A stretch of 64,000 nucleotides of DNA from assembly GCA_964023205.1 (NCBI GenBank), contig OZ026838.1, positions 26,253,843-26,317,842 on the forward strand. The letters are read 5' to 3'. The translations under genes were made by a program, and so were the position numbers. Position 1 is the first letter of the stretch; every line of letters begins with the position of its first letter. This stretch comes from Lutraria lutraria (taxonomy: Eukaryota; Mollusca; Bivalvia; Venerida; Mactridae). Below the pieces are notes generated by a model, which saw only the letters and a program-made list of their open reading frames with translations, made no database searches and was not told where the DNA came from. Positions 25,630 to 37,800 of this stretch are shown in pieces.

Positions 25630-28077
25630 ATAATGATGAACCATTGCTAAAGTCATTTAATAAAGTATCTGTTCTGTTCATACTGCGTCTGATATGTATG
25701 AAATTGTAAATACATGTATATCGAAAGATGTTTAGAATTTATTTAGTTAATTTACATAAGTGTGCATACTGCAATGTAAATCTTTGTGTTAAATACCGTT
25801 TCACGCACATTTAACGATATTCTAAGTTTCAGAAAACTAGGATTGGTCTAAATCTGGGATAATTAAAGTTGCCAAATCGTATTTAATATGATCATTCAGT
25901 GTAAAAACTGCAAACGTTTATTATAATAAAAATAGAAAGACGTATTGTATCGTTCCGTTGTGAAAATCCATAAAGCCTAGATCGGTTAACTAGCTTATAT
26001 ACTGTAATATAAGTACTTTATTTATTTAACTGTATTACCACTTACACTTGGCACTGTCGCAAATCCCCTAGCAAGAGGTCGACTTTATTTCTGATTTTGC
26101 CAGATTCAAAGTGTTGAAATGTTTTATTTCGTCTAAAACGGTGGTGGAATAAATCGGTTGTAAGAAAACAGTTATTTCAATCTTAACAAAACGGTATTAA
26201 TAACAATAGCTTAATCATCTGTTATTGTTTTTCAAATAATAGAAGGCTAAGAAAATCTGACTGGATTAACGCATTATCAAATATCGTTCTGGATTACCGC
26301 TGGTTAGTGTCATTGTTTATATACGCTAAACCACTTTTATAAAAGGGTTTATTTCTTAATTGCGCTATCAGCTGTAACAGAAGAAATGAACGAAGCTTTT
26401 ATCCTAGGGTTTCAATTACTTCTACAACAGCAATACTATTCCGTATTATGTCCTTATCATACACTTAATGTACATAATCACTGATTGTGTCATTACAACA
26501 ATTATTATTTTTTATCACAAGCTTTATAACTTTTATGTAATTTTATTGTATATTACAAGAAGATTAGTTTTAAAGGTTATTTTAATGAAACTAATATTAT
26601 ATTACTGCATTGTATAGAAAGACTACCAAAACATATCAAACTGCGCTAAAATCTTCTTTAAATTATAGTGGAGCTTTACTCTAACTTATGAATCTACTTA
26701 TATGACACATACATAATCATTGAATCTTTTGACTAAATCTTGTAAAGACACTGATCGGTCTTAGTTCAAGAAATGATATTTTCACCTAAGTGAGAAATTA
26801 TGATTGGCGGACAGACGGACGGGCGGTAACTTGCGGTAAAAAGCGTTCACTGCGGCAACAACATGAAACATCTGTTTCAGTAACAATATTTTCATACATC
26901 GTTGAGATAATCATTTCTGGTCGACCAACAGTTTTTTCTAGTCGACCATTTGTTTATCTACCTATCTAAATTACAAAACTAATAAGATAGTTCGACACGT
27001 CAGGCGATCAGACCTGTAATAGACGTATTGTTGATAATTGACTAATCGTGTTCTTATCAAATAGATAAATACAGGAATATTGATAATAATTGGGCTCCCG
27101 TTGCTATGCAATAAAATAAACAGCGGTAACCCAGTAACTTCTGTCAGGACCATCTAATTAGCAATAAAGGACATAATTAGACCGGACCGTTGTTACCGCT
27201 ATCGTTGTCGTCATCTGATAACATACTGTACTAAAAGATAGAAATTTAACACCTCTGTTTTCTTTATAATCAAAAGTTGTAGCTTTGTTGCTTTTTGAAG
27301 ATCTGCGGAAATAACTTGGAATCCGATAACATGGTAAATTAAAATCGTGTCTGTAAGTATAAGAGCACATGCTCGGTTCCAAAATCACCTCCACGCGTAA
27401 ACCAGGTGAACAAAACACTGCACACACACACACTGTCAGCACTCAGTACATTTTAACAAAAATATGAAACATTTCCCAATGGCTTAAAACATAATAATGT
27501 CATTTGCATCACCGCAATTTTGAACTTCGTTCATTTGAACTTGTTTTAAGTAATTACAGAACTGTTTGTTGACTAATAAAGCCCTAAATCGAGCATTCTA
27601 TCTTGCAGCCAGCATTTCGCCATCTCAGAAATAATTAATAAATTTACTTTACCCAAATCTCCTCTAAATGTTAAATTTACATTCTCTTCACACAGAACTC
27701 AATTTGAGCTCAAATCAGTTTGTTTAATTAAAAACAAAACCAACAGTGTCACGTATCGAAGTTGTTACCAAGAACCCGTTTTCTGAATCAACAGTTGTAC
27801 AAGTAAGATATTTTACCCAAGACCCTGCTGTCACAGTGAGCAGAGATGAAAAGTGCACTGGCTACTGACGATACGGAGCATAAGTTTGTCCATGGAATAA
27901 TGACTTTGTCAATTGTGTATTAATTAATTTAAGAGAGCACTATTTGTTGTATAAATATGTTTTAAAAGGACGCACATATTTTCTATGTTTGAATAGCACC
28001 CCCCTTTTGTGAGGATTAATATTCGACAAAGACTCCTTGCTGTACCGTAAGGTTAATCACAGCCATGAGCAGGTATT

Positions 28078-28272
28078 TTACACAGTTGGGTTCAAGTTTC
28101 GTAAATCGGGAGTCTTTGATTTTTGCTCTGTGTTGGTGATTTCTGAAATTGCTTCATTGAGAGATGGTATTGTTACATTCCTGATCTGTGAGACATTGTT
28201 CTGACTCGCTGATCCTGACCTTATAACATAGAGCTGGATTACAAAGTCAGCGCCATAGTTTTGTCTACTCAC
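28078..28272 (-). CDS. Possible terminal exon beside the gap, unidentified
   Basis: The minus strand is open for 64 codons to a TAA, beginning just after ATAATCTTAG, which could be a (weak) splice acceptor. The product from that point is VSRQNYGADFVIQLYVIRSG... through EAISEITNTEQKSKTPDLRN. It has balanced, protein-like composition and mixed codon use unlike the surrounding AT-rich frames. There is no ATG at the start, so it would have to be a downstream exon whose upstream partner lies in or past the gap. I recognise no family. A chance frame is quite possible. Confidence 0.22.
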   Translation of the reverse strand: MSRQNYGADFVIQLYVIRSGSASQNNVSQIRNVTIPSLNEAISEITNTEQKSKTPDLRNLNPTV

Positions 28273-28333
28273 CTAAGATTATTATATTTTATTAAATGAT
28301 TTGGAAAAAAAATCACCGAGTCTAGCATGAGAC

Positions 28334-28533
28334 NNNNNNNNNNNNNNNNNNNNNNNNNNNNNNNNNNNNNNNNNNNNNNNNNNNNNNNNNNNNNNNNNNN
28401 NNNNNNNNNNNNNNNNNNNNNNNNNNNNNNNNNNNNNNNNNNNNNNNNNNNNNNNNNNNNNNNNNNNNNNNNNNNNNNNNNNNNNNNNNNNNNNNNNNNN
28501 NNNNNNNNNNNNNNNNNNNNNNNNNNNNNNNNN
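28334..28533. other. Assembly gap, 200 N
   Basis: Exactly 200 undetermined bases, probably a fixed-size placeholder, so the real gap length is unknown. Confidence 0.98.
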
Positions 28534-28697
28534 TGGGAGTAAATAATGTTGTAACTGATTATTGAAATAATTGTTGAAATAATTCTGAGAGAGTGTGAAA
28601 CGTTTGTTGAGAATTATTATTATTGTGCATGGCATATAATCCCTGTAAACGACAAAATTTTATTTGTCTGACCATTGACTATAAACAATATAGCCCT

Positions 28698-28935
28698 GGC
28701 CCCGAGGTTATAAAACTTGAGAACAGACTCCGAGCTTAAATCTCAATTTCATCTCAAGAGTATTCAGGTTGAAAAGAATTTTATAAACATATTCAGATCA
28801 ATTATATGCTGTTAGATTAATGTATCAAAAATACCATTATTGTATGATCATAATTAACTTAGAAATATTAAACAAAAAGATAAAAATATGAGATTTGAGC
28901 TCGGAGACCGATCTCAAGTTTTATAACATCAGACC
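28698..28935. mobile_element. MITE family A, copy 3
   Basis: 238 bp with family A ends (GGCCCCGAGGTTATAAAAC left; CAAGTTTTATAACATCAGACC right). The interior is more diverged from the other copies. Confidence 0.7.
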
Positions 28936-29318
28936 AGTAGATTATACGTATTACTGGAGACTAAGATGTTATAATTTATATTTATTTTCTTACGAAGTAT
29001 CTGTTTGAAATTACTCTATGTTAGTACGTTACATGTAGCTTAATTGTCTTAATACACTGTTGTTTAATTATTAACAGTTAAACTGTTTTCGTCTCATAAA
29101 ATTAAAATTGAATGTGCTTCAGTGGTGTGTGACATCATCACAAATAAACATTCATTAGAATGAACACGGACATGATATTTAGTGGCATTATACATGTCTT
29201 TTATTGTATGTTAATGTATGATGGTAAGATGTTAATAAAGATATATATATGTGTGTTCGATATGTTTAATTAATCACGCTAATTATGATCAAGTTTGAGT
29301 TAATTTCCGTCAACCAGT

Positions 29319-29542
29319 ACCCGAGGTTATAAAACTTGAGAACAGTCTCTGAGCTCAAATCTCAAGTATGGTTGATAAGATAGAGCTGATTAATGTTGAA
29401 ATACATGTTAAAACCAATCATGCTGTCAGAATAATGTAACAATCATATCCTTATTGTCTGGTCTTAATTAACTAAGAACTATTAAAAGGCAAGATATGAG
29501 ATTTGAGATCGGAGACAGATCTCGGGTTTTATAACCTCGGAC
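29319..29542. mobile_element. MITE family A, copy 4
   Basis: 224 bp, same orientation as copy 3 and about 380 bp from it. The interior (GAGCTGATTAATGTTGAAAT and following) is nearly identical to copy 1 at 4.8 kb, 24 kb away, so these two share a recent source. Confidence 0.75.
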
Positions 29543-32117
29543 ACGGTATGATTTAACCTACTCGCGTTAGGGCATTAAATAAATTCACCCCTTCGTCCTC
29601 ATAGAAGAAAAAAAACTCTCACGTATCAGTATGTTTTAGCAAATGATAATATCGTATTTTGCTTGTTTAAGTATACAGTCAGTTCGTTATTTAATGAAAC
29701 TGATATCGAGTGTGTTATTTCTACAATATTTCAAGTGTTTGCAATTTTGTTGAAGTATATTTTGCCATGTTTGCTGACACAGGATATAGTTCTCATCTCA
29801 GATCTGTTATGATACTTAGTTTAAAACCAAAAGAAACCCCATGCCGTCCTTTTTGAAAGATGACACCCATTTTACATTATTTCATAATTAGTCGCTCAAG
29901 TCTGGTTGATTGTATGTTTATATTAAATTTGTATACGTCTTTACAAAAAGTACCATCTCGTGCCCGCTTGTTTAACTTGTTAAGTATTTGTACGCTTAAC
30001 TGTTTAAGATCTTAATATTTATTTTATATATATATATAATATTTCTTAATCCAATAACAAATACGAATGGTAACACAGAGTGTTGTATGTTAATTCTCTT
30101 ATAAGTTAATTTACTAACAACCATTTGGGAAGCTAATTACCTGACTGTTAGAAATTTTTATTTATTTATTTATAATTAGTTATGTTTTAAATATTCAACA
30201 ATCGACTAATGTAAATGTAGGTGTTTTCTCTTCTCGATATTACGGACATTTAGTTGGTGTGCATTTGTACACTAGTATTTAATATTTGTTTTGTTTTTTA
30301 TCCTTTAGCAAAACAATAAATCGAAGTAACCAAACTACACTACATGTTTTATGGTATCTTAAATAATTAAAATCGTCTTAAAAATTATATTTTCTTAAAC
30401 TCGTACTGCGTCCATAGCAAAACTAAACTTTGTACAACAGATTTAGAAAGGTTAACAAAATATTTTGGAATTATTTTTCTTAAGGATCGTGTGGGATATT
30501 ACAAAACAGTTTAATATAATTCAATCGTAAATATATCGATAATTAAAATTCCAATTTTCCGGGTTTTAATCGCGGAAAGGATAATTTTAAAAATGTGTTT
30601 TTTATCAATAATTCCGAATCTCTTGAAACTTGAAATTGTAGGAATATTTCAAGTTTATTAAATTCGAGTTTGATTTCACATGCAAATAGTATATACTTCA
30701 GAAACTTATAAATGATGTGATCGTTTTTTATATAAAATATATAGGATCATGCCACCAGAAGTATGCATAGTGTTACGTTATGAATAAAGAAATTTTAAAC
30801 CTTAAATAACAATATAGACATTTTTTATCATCTAAAGAATAAAATGAGTTGCATTAAGATAAACTATGTTTTTTTTCTATATCATTTAGCTGTTATACAA
30901 ATTCGAGTATCGTTGGTGACAATTTATGATTATTTTTGTAATGGTTTTAACATTCAAGGAAGTTGTATTATAATAAAATGGTTGTTTTGTAGGTAAAATG
31001 TCAGAAAGTCACGTGATATTATATTCTTTTATATAAATGTTTACACTTCATGGCTTTTTGTGGTAAGTTACATAGGTGTTAGTTAAGTTAAGAATGATGT
31101 ATTACAATTAATTATATAAATGTCTTGTATGCCGCTACATTCTACTATTTTGATTAAAAGTACAATTGCAAATAAATAAAAATCCACGGGGTCAGAATTG
31201 TAAATAAATAAAACCCTCAGGGGTTTGGGATATAAACTTAAGACCTATTTCCTCACTCAAAATTAATTGTTAATTAATATATAAAAAAATCAATTAAAAC
31301 ATGCACAAAATATTTGTTTGATAAACCAAAATATTTCTGTTTCATATGAATTCGAGTAATTTCATTCATAATTGATATGCTTATTTTTTTGGCACATTAA
31401 GTCGCATTTATATTATTTAACACTGAGTTAGGTCTTAAGCATTGTTGCTTATATAATATACATGTACTTAATTAAACACAGGTTAATACGTGAAAAAATA
31501 CCATTTTATATTTGCTATAATTAGATATCAGCGGAAATGGTTCACAAGTAAAATGCTGATTTTTTTCAGTTTATCTAATTTAGCAGTCATGCTTAAAACA
31601 AAAACAAAAAAACACCGTCAATTTTTTTACCATAAATACAAGTAAGAAATAAGCTGACTCTAGTATATCTTTTATCGTATTTATTACACAGACATTTGTC
31701 AAAAAATTGATCTAATAGCACGTATACATGTATACCATAATACTAATTATATATATACATCAATATTAAATGTTGAATCAGTTACATATACATTGGTTAA
31801 TTATTAAGAAATACTAAGTTTATACACACAAATTATCAAACAGTCGAATACTCTTTGGTCAGCAGCATTAGATTATACAGGATTAATAATCTTTGAAATA
31901 AATATGTTGAGGTAGTCACCACAAGCTCGTACGCTAAACAGAAATGTTGTAGACTTATTAGAAGCATTTTTTATACGAAAAAAGTCGTAGATAGACTGAC
32001 TTAATTAAGGATTATAACACGCTTATTGCTTTGTAAAATATCTACTTATAACATTATGCACTTGTACATATTATACCGAAAATGATGATGCTAATAAAAT
32101 ACATTGCTTACTTTCTT
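29543..32117. other. 3' flank of FoxD, no gene seen
   Basis: Very AT-rich, with a short (TA)n near 30.03 kb. No exon signals. Confidence 0.6.
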
Positions 32118-32123
32118 TTTATT
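32118..32123 (-). terminator. Polyadenylation signal AATAAA for FoxD
   Basis: AATAAA on the minus strand about 145 nt past the FoxD stop codon, the first canonical hexamer I see downstream. AT-rich DNA makes chance occurrence likely, so this is a reasonable candidate rather than a demonstrated 3' end. Confidence 0.4.
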
Positions 32124-32266
32124 ACATCTAGAAAAAAAACTAACAACAGCAATAACAACAATAACAAATCTACTTACATCGTTACCAATGAATAGAAAGT
32201 TAAAGGGACGATATTAGCACAAGAACTTAACGTCTGGTAAAAGATTGTCTCAGATTTTTTAAACAT

Positions 32267-33874
32267 TCACCTTTGCCATGCTTGCAAGCCTTGTAGTCCA
32301 CACATGTGTAAGTATTGTCGATATTTTTCAATGTCCAAAGCGTTCATAGCTGCCGCAGCTTGGTTTACGTACGGAGATAAATATGCACCATTTCCTAAGC
32401 GACTCATGTCTATCGCACCCGACCGGAGTGAAGCCAGTGGGTTGAATGCGGCGTTTAATGAAGCAGCCGACGGTATTCCTGATGATTTAAATGGTATCAT
32501 GTGAGTTCCCGTCGTCACTGGACTAGGTGGTGGTGATTTCTTGGAATTGTCCTTTTTATTACCAATAATACTGTCAATAGAAAATGGTTTTGTTGTAGTT
32601 GATGATGATGATGACGACGACGATAATGATGCCGGTGACGAAAGCGGTGACTTCCGGGCCACTGGCGAGACAGTTGCTTGATGAACTGGTGATGTAGGTA
32701 AAGGTCGAGCTATTGTTTGTGAAAGGTATGCCGGATGGTTTACTAGCTGTGCACGTGTAAGTTCATTCTGTGCACGAGCGAGCTCACTTTGCGCCACGAA
32801 TGGTAGGTGTGGTGAAAGCGACGATGCCATGTATGGATACGGGAAAGCTCCTACGTTGTTGGAATGTGCTCCTTGTGGTATAAATCCATGGTGATGAAAA
32901 AATGATTGAGAGGCGCCCATGAATGAAGCATTTTGTGCCGACATCATCTCATTGTGTAAGTGTCGCTTGTAACGTTTCCTTCTTCGCAAAAAACTACCAT
33001 TGTCAAACATGTCCTCACTGGCGGGATCGAGGGTCCAGTAGTTGCCTTTTCCAGGATTTCCGGGCTCCCTAGGAATTTTTATGAAGCAATCATTTAAAGA
33101 TAAATTATGTCTGATACTATTCTGCCAAGCTGGAAATTTGTCAAGATAGTAAGGAAAACGATTCATTATGAATTCACAAATTCCTGAAAGTGTCAATTTC
33201 TTCTGCTCCGATTGCAGTATTGCCATGGTTATTAATGCAATGTATGAATACGGTGGCTTCACCAAATTTGTTTTTCCACTTTTCTTATTTGCAGAAATGT
33301 TCCCAGTTAAGTTTGAGTCATTTATACTTAAATTATCATCCATCGAACTATCGTTAAAGTCTCTTCCATCCAGTGACAATTCATGATCAGAATCTCTGGA
33401 TACTGGTGATGTAATTGGAGATTGAACAGGTGACCCTAAAGAATCCCGACCGTCGCCAACTGGATCTAGCTCCTCGCTATCACTGTCATAGTTACCTACT
33501 GGCGTTGATGATCTTGCGTGATAATGATCGCGATAAGCTACTTCGGGTTCGAGCATCGGCATTGTTGACTGGTCCTTTGACGCGATATTTGGCCTATACG
33601 GACCATTTTCTAACGACATGTTGAATTTAATTGCTGATATATTCACAGAATTTTGTCCATTATTGTCAGATTGCAAATAAGTCCTTTGAATTGATAAATC
33701 AGAATTCACAGAAATTTGATTGTCCGAATTTTCTGATGTGACCGGCGGATCACTGCCGGCCGTAGGTGAAGCATGACTTTGTTGTGGTCTCCTGTCCATG
33801 AATGCGTTGTGGTGAGGCACGTTCGTTCTTAAGTCTGCCACGACAGAATCTCCGTCAAAACGCATCTCATTCAT
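32267..33874 (-). CDS. FoxD: FoxD-class forkhead transcription factor, single exon
   Basis: Complete 535-residue protein without introns. The forkhead DNA-binding domain is near residues 205-304: it opens [15 protein letters not shown], has recognition helix [15 protein letters not shown], and closes with the wing-2 stretch [27 protein letters not shown]. The [20 protein letters not shown] and [13 protein letters not shown] blocks are characteristic of the FoxD class. Before the domain lies an acidic, Ser-rich segment (DSDSEELD near 131). After it come a His cluster, a Ser/Thr run (about 411-428) and FSIDSIIG near 431-438, an eh1-type motif that in FoxD proteins recruits Groucho/TLE co-repressors. 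I infer a nuclear sequence-specific regulator, largely a repressor, used in neural and mesodermal patterning. The first ATG (33872-33874) follows an in-frame TAA ten codons upstream. A second ATG three codons on (33863-33865) has the better Kozak context (G at -3). Orthology within FoxD is inferred from motifs, not from a tree. Confidence 0.95.
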   Translation of the reverse strand: MNEMRFDGDSVVADLRTNVPHHNAFMDRRPQQSHASPTAGSDPPVTSENSDNQISVNSDLSIQRTYLQSDNNGQNSVNISAIKFNMSLENGPYRPNIASKDQSTMPMLEPEVAYRDHYHARSSTPVGNYDSDSEELDPVGDGRDSLGSPVQSPITSPVSRDSDHELSLDGRDFNDSSMDDNLSINDSNLTGNISANKKSGKTNLVKPPYSYIALITMAILQSEQKKLTLSGICEFIMNRFPYYLDKFPAWQNSIRHNLSLNDCFIKIPREPGNPGKGNYWTLDPASEDMFDNGSFLRRRKRYKRHLHNEMMSAQNASFMGASQSFFHHHGFIPQGAHSNNVGAFPYPYMASSLSPHLPFVAQSELARAQNELTRAQLVNHPAYLSQTIARPLPTSPVHQATVSPVARKSPLSSPASLSSSSSSSSTTTKPFSIDSIIGNKKDNSKKSPPPSPVTTGTHMIPFKSSGIPSAASLNAAFNPLASLRSGAIDMSRLGNGAYLSPYVNQAAAAMNALDIEKYRQYLHMCGLQGLQAWQR

Positions 33875-34051
33875 CAATAGTGTTACACAGATAGCAAAAG
33901 TTTACCTCTACGATGAATCAAAACACTCTGATTGTCATTCAACTTTTTTGCAATATTATATTTTAAAATCAACACTGTTCTATCATATCATGAAACGAGC
34001 ACAACTCCAATTCATTGACGTTTTCACAGGTTTTCAACCCCAATTGACTCA

Positions 34052-34057
34052 TTTATA
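34052..34057 (-). promoter_or_regulatory. TATA-like box upstream of FoxD
   Basis: On the minus strand this reads TATAAA, about 180 bp before the FoxD ATG. A start site 25-30 bp downstream would give a 5' leader of roughly 150 nt. Such a motif is easy to find by chance in AT-rich DNA; position relative to the gene is the only support. Confidence 0.35.
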
Positions 34058-34139
34058 GAAGAAAGTGTATTAAATTGTACCGAATTGAACGTATTAACGG
34101 CCACCCAAAGAAGTTCTTATCATCGAACTTAACCATATC

Positions 34140-34320
34140 ATTAAGCCGACCAATAAGAACACGCGGATATCAATTCGATTCAATTGACACCCCACGTGAC
34201 CGTATGTTCGGTTTGTAAGTGGTTAGTCGATATCATTTCATTTCGCTAAGCCCCGCCTACAAATACAATAGCGGTACGCGTGGTGGCAAATGACAGCCTT
34301 TATCTGCTAATTAACGGATA
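34140..34320 (-). promoter_or_regulatory. Candidate FoxD proximal regulatory cluster
   Basis: A short stretch, less AT-rich than its surroundings, 270-450 bp upstream of FoxD. It holds several textbook sites: a CCAAT pentamer (34150-34154), an E-box CACGTG (34193-34198), a GC box GCCCCGCC (34250-34257), a TGACAG TALE-type site (34291-34296) and TAATTA (34308-34313). Each alone is common; the clustering next to the promoter is what is notable. No binding is shown. Confidence 0.3.
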
Positions 34321-36524
34321 GTAACTATTTTGACAAGTGAAGTCGTGAAACTCTGGAACGATTTGCACGATTCAACAAACAGTGAAGAGAAGAAAGAATT
34401 CTGTAATGCTTAGAGAAGTTTTTGGGCTTCTACCCAAAATATATATTTTTGGAACGTCATGAAAAACAACGAAAATATTAGTGTTACAAAATAATGGTTT
34501 AATCCTAAGCTGCATATTGCGGATAGAATAGTTTACAAAAGGTATAAACATACTTAAAACATTTTCATACGAATTGAGAAGGGATTGAAATTTGACTTAA
34601 GAAAATATTTAACATTTGCAAATAACATAATGTGATAATATTTTTCAAAGGTTAATGTCTTAGAGAAGAAAACATAGGAGTTTAATAGTTTCACAGAACA
34701 CCCGCAGATAAATACTAAACAAATATCGAAAATAAATATTTTTGTTTCAATATAACTTACGGATCCTGGCATTTATTGCTCTCAAAAATGATAGAAATAA
34801 ACACTTTAAACTAACATAAATAACACATTACAATAAATACAAGAAAATAAAAATATTCCTAAACACGAAAAATAATATTGTATTAGGATAAAGCACCCTT
34901 CAGACACCTGGGACGGGTTTTATACCTTCCCCAACGTAATTAGGGAACGTTTTATAAAGAATTTACAAAACATAGATATATTCTCAAAACATTTTTACAG
35001 CCGACATTGTGATGACATATTGTGTGTAATTTTAATCAAATAAACACTATTTTTGTTTGTTTTTATTTAAATACTCAGTGTGATTAAAGTTGGAGCAAAC
35101 TTACATTAAGGAACATTTACGTTAAATAATACGTGAAGCACAACATTTATTTTTCTCCTTATGAGAATAAACACAAAACCCGTGAGAATTTTGTGATCTC
35201 TGACGGTCAGTGGTGGTAAAATGATTATTTGTTCAAAGACAATAAAACAATGTTTTGATACATTATAAATATGACACATTTATAAGACAATATTTGATGT
35301 ATTCACTTAACACTCGGTAGCATACATGTACGAGTTTAGTTGCTAAATCATTACATAAACTGATACTTGGGCTAATATTTGGGAGAGAACGTTTTAATAG
35401 ATAGAAATCTAATTAAATTAAATGTATCATGAATATTTTTTATAATAATGTTTATTGAGTTATCTTGTCTCGCGTAAATTCGAAACTAAATTTCTTAATT
35501 AGTTCTACCGCATCTTTCTTAGTTTTAATGAGCGAACTTGATTTTAATTATGTGAATTTTTACCCCCAAAAAATGTAAAAGATAAATATATTGGAAACTA
35601 TCAAAGTTATTCTCCATTCGATTTTTTATTTTTCTTCTTTTCTATCATATAAAAAGATAAAAAGTAGTGGATTCAGAATGCAATGAATTTAAGCCACTGA
35701 CAAATCTTGAGTAGTTTAAAAACATATCATATAACTGGGATGTACCTCGGTATGCTTCCCCCCAAATATATACGGCTGTATATATACAATGCAGTGGAAG
35801 CTGACTGTACAAAAATCTCTTATAAGATAAAAAATGGTATCCTAACCTAAATAAAGTACATTGGTGCATGTTCGGTGTTAATGATTCTGCTTATTTTTTT
35901 AAAGTAAGCAAATGTTTTTTCGGACATTCCTCACCGTTGCAAACTTTGCATCATTTACACACCGCACTGAATAGTCAGGTAGCGAAACAGCCAATGAGAA
36001 AATGGAAATTAATTAAGGTGATTTCATTTGTTTATTTGTTTTACTTTTAATACCCAGTGGACCACCTTTCAACAGTGTGTGAGGTAACGTAAACTATACA
36101 CCGCTGCCGACGAGTACACTTCCGGTAGCGTTTCAAACAAGAACGTCCCCACGAGACAACGATGACATTATCAATAAATCTCCTGCAAAGTCTATGATCT
36201 TCACGAGATTGGACTGCGTTACCAATTAACTAGTCAATCACCAGACTAAATTGAAACTGCCGTAAATCAGAGTAAGTGAACATGTCCATGGAAATCTTCA
36301 GATCCCACTGTCCACTGACATTTACACAGGATATGGCCATATTTATGAATTTATGATTTTGGTGTTCTTTGAGTGGTAACACTCGATGCTAGTGTTGTAT
36401 TTCCGTCCGACAAGTTGGAATCTAAGATATCTTGATCGATTTAATCTGATTGGATCTTACGAATATAACCTCAGATACATACATGTACTATCATTACCAT
36501 GTGTGTAATACGAGGAAAATAATG
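34321..36524. other. 5' flank of FoxD beyond the proximal cluster, no gene seen
   Basis: AT-rich with short frames only. It may hold distal FoxD regulatory elements, which cannot be told from one sequence. Confidence 0.55.
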
Positions 36525-36597
36525 TGCCCGATACGGGGCTCGAACCCAGGACCTCCTGCTTGCAAGTCAGGTGCTCTACCAATTGAACCAATCGGGC
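36525..36597 (-). tRNA. tRNA-Ala(TGC)-like gene, possibly degenerate
   Basis: 73 nt fold into a cloverleaf: acceptor GCCCGAT/ATCGGGC (7 perfect pairs), D-stem GTTC/GAGC with loop AATTGGTA, anticodon loop CTTGCAA (anticodon TGC), a 5-nt variable loop, T-loop TTCGAGC, discriminator A. A TTTT run lies 6-9 nt downstream, as expected of a Pol III terminator. Defects: the last anticodon-stem pair is A-G and the first T-stem pair is C-T. The pair at 3-70 is C-G rather than the G-U that identifies alanine tRNAs, so charging with alanine is doubtful. It may be a tRNA pseudogene or a tRNA-like repeat. No SINE body follows it. Confidence 0.6.
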
Positions 36598-36904
36598 TGG
36601 TTAATATCACAGCCAATTTATTTACACCAATACCATATACAATACTGCTACACCACGACTCCCATTACATTGTTTCTCTTCCACCCTCACGTCTTTTGGG
36701 TTATGCCCACTTCTGACGTATATAATTATCAAACTTAAAAAGTTCCATATCGTATGTATATATGAAATTATTAATGTTTGATACTGCAGTGCCCGCACAG
36801 TAAATTACTATAGACAGTTTCATTCGTTTTAGTTTCCATATTTTCATACATGTGTTATTTTATTTATCTGTTGTTTAATAATAAGGTCATTTCAGAGCCG
36901 ACCC

Positions 36905-37169
36905 AGAGAGAGAGAGAGGGAAGAAAAGATACCTCCTAGGAGAACCGGGCATTTAGTTTCAGATAGTTTTTCCTGGTTCTTTATCGTGCCCCGTGTAAAC
37001 CACCGATACACGCCTTGTCCTTTACCTGTGATTTTCTAGACACAGTACTTGGCTCGGTTATTGGGATGAGGACACTGAAAAGCGTGCATGAGAAATTCGA
37101 AAGGCGCAGCCGAGAATCGAACCAGCGACATTTCATTTAGTAGTCCATAGCGTTACCACTGCACTAACG
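36905..37169 (-). mobile_element. tRNA-derived SINE, family 3
   Basis: On the minus strand the head reads GTTAGTGCAGTGGTAACGC with box B GGTTCGATTCTCGGCTGCGC. A body with TATCGGTGGTTTACACGGGG follows, and it ends in a (CT)n run (36905-36918). The body block again resembles a central domain common in animal SINEs. Single copy in this window. Confidence 0.7.
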
Positions 37170-37800
37170 ATAATCTCATCTATAATGTTAAATAGAGGAT
37201 AGTAAATGAGTGAGGAATCCGTATTGAATTTATTGAACGAGTTGTATTAAAGTTGAGTATGAAGCGAGCCTCTGGTGAGCTTCATACTGTTTTATTCAAC
37301 GAGTTCAATAAATTCAAGACTGAATCTAAACGAATTTAATCATGATTCTTTTTATCACATACCCTGAAAATACGGCGAAAACCAACATAGCATGGAGTGA
37401 CACATGCGTAATAAGGCTTTTTGAATAGGAGCACAAAAATAATTACATTATGAAACATCGTAAATAATATTAAAATGTGTGAACGATATAAACAATTACC
37501 TTTCTTACTCAAATTGTTAAAATCAATTCAACATTACTCCTGTGAAGTTATAATATTTTGAAAATGTACATGTACACCAATCAATGCCTATGCTTCATCA
37601 AGTTCATGACGTTACTTCGTGACGTCATTTGCATATTATATTGCACGGCCGTGCCATACCGTTTTTTACGACACGGCCAAAACGGCACGGGTATGTGATA
37701 AAGTAAGCATTTTACATTACCTAAAAACTGCTTATAATGCATTAAAATATATTTTTTATTCGCAATATTTTATATGACATAGCATTACTAGTATAATCAT

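Larger units (their letters stand above)
18449..28077. other. No recognisable gene
   Basis: Holds a family B MITE (22.4 kb), a SINE (24.4 kb) and a palindrome (25.6 kb). The part at 18.5-19.1 kb is less AT-rich and of higher complexity but has no supported exon. Confidence 0.55.

Noticed and set aside
32304..33624. Plus-strand frames of 66-72 codons inside the FoxD region
   Set aside because: Antisense shadows of the FoxD coding sequence.
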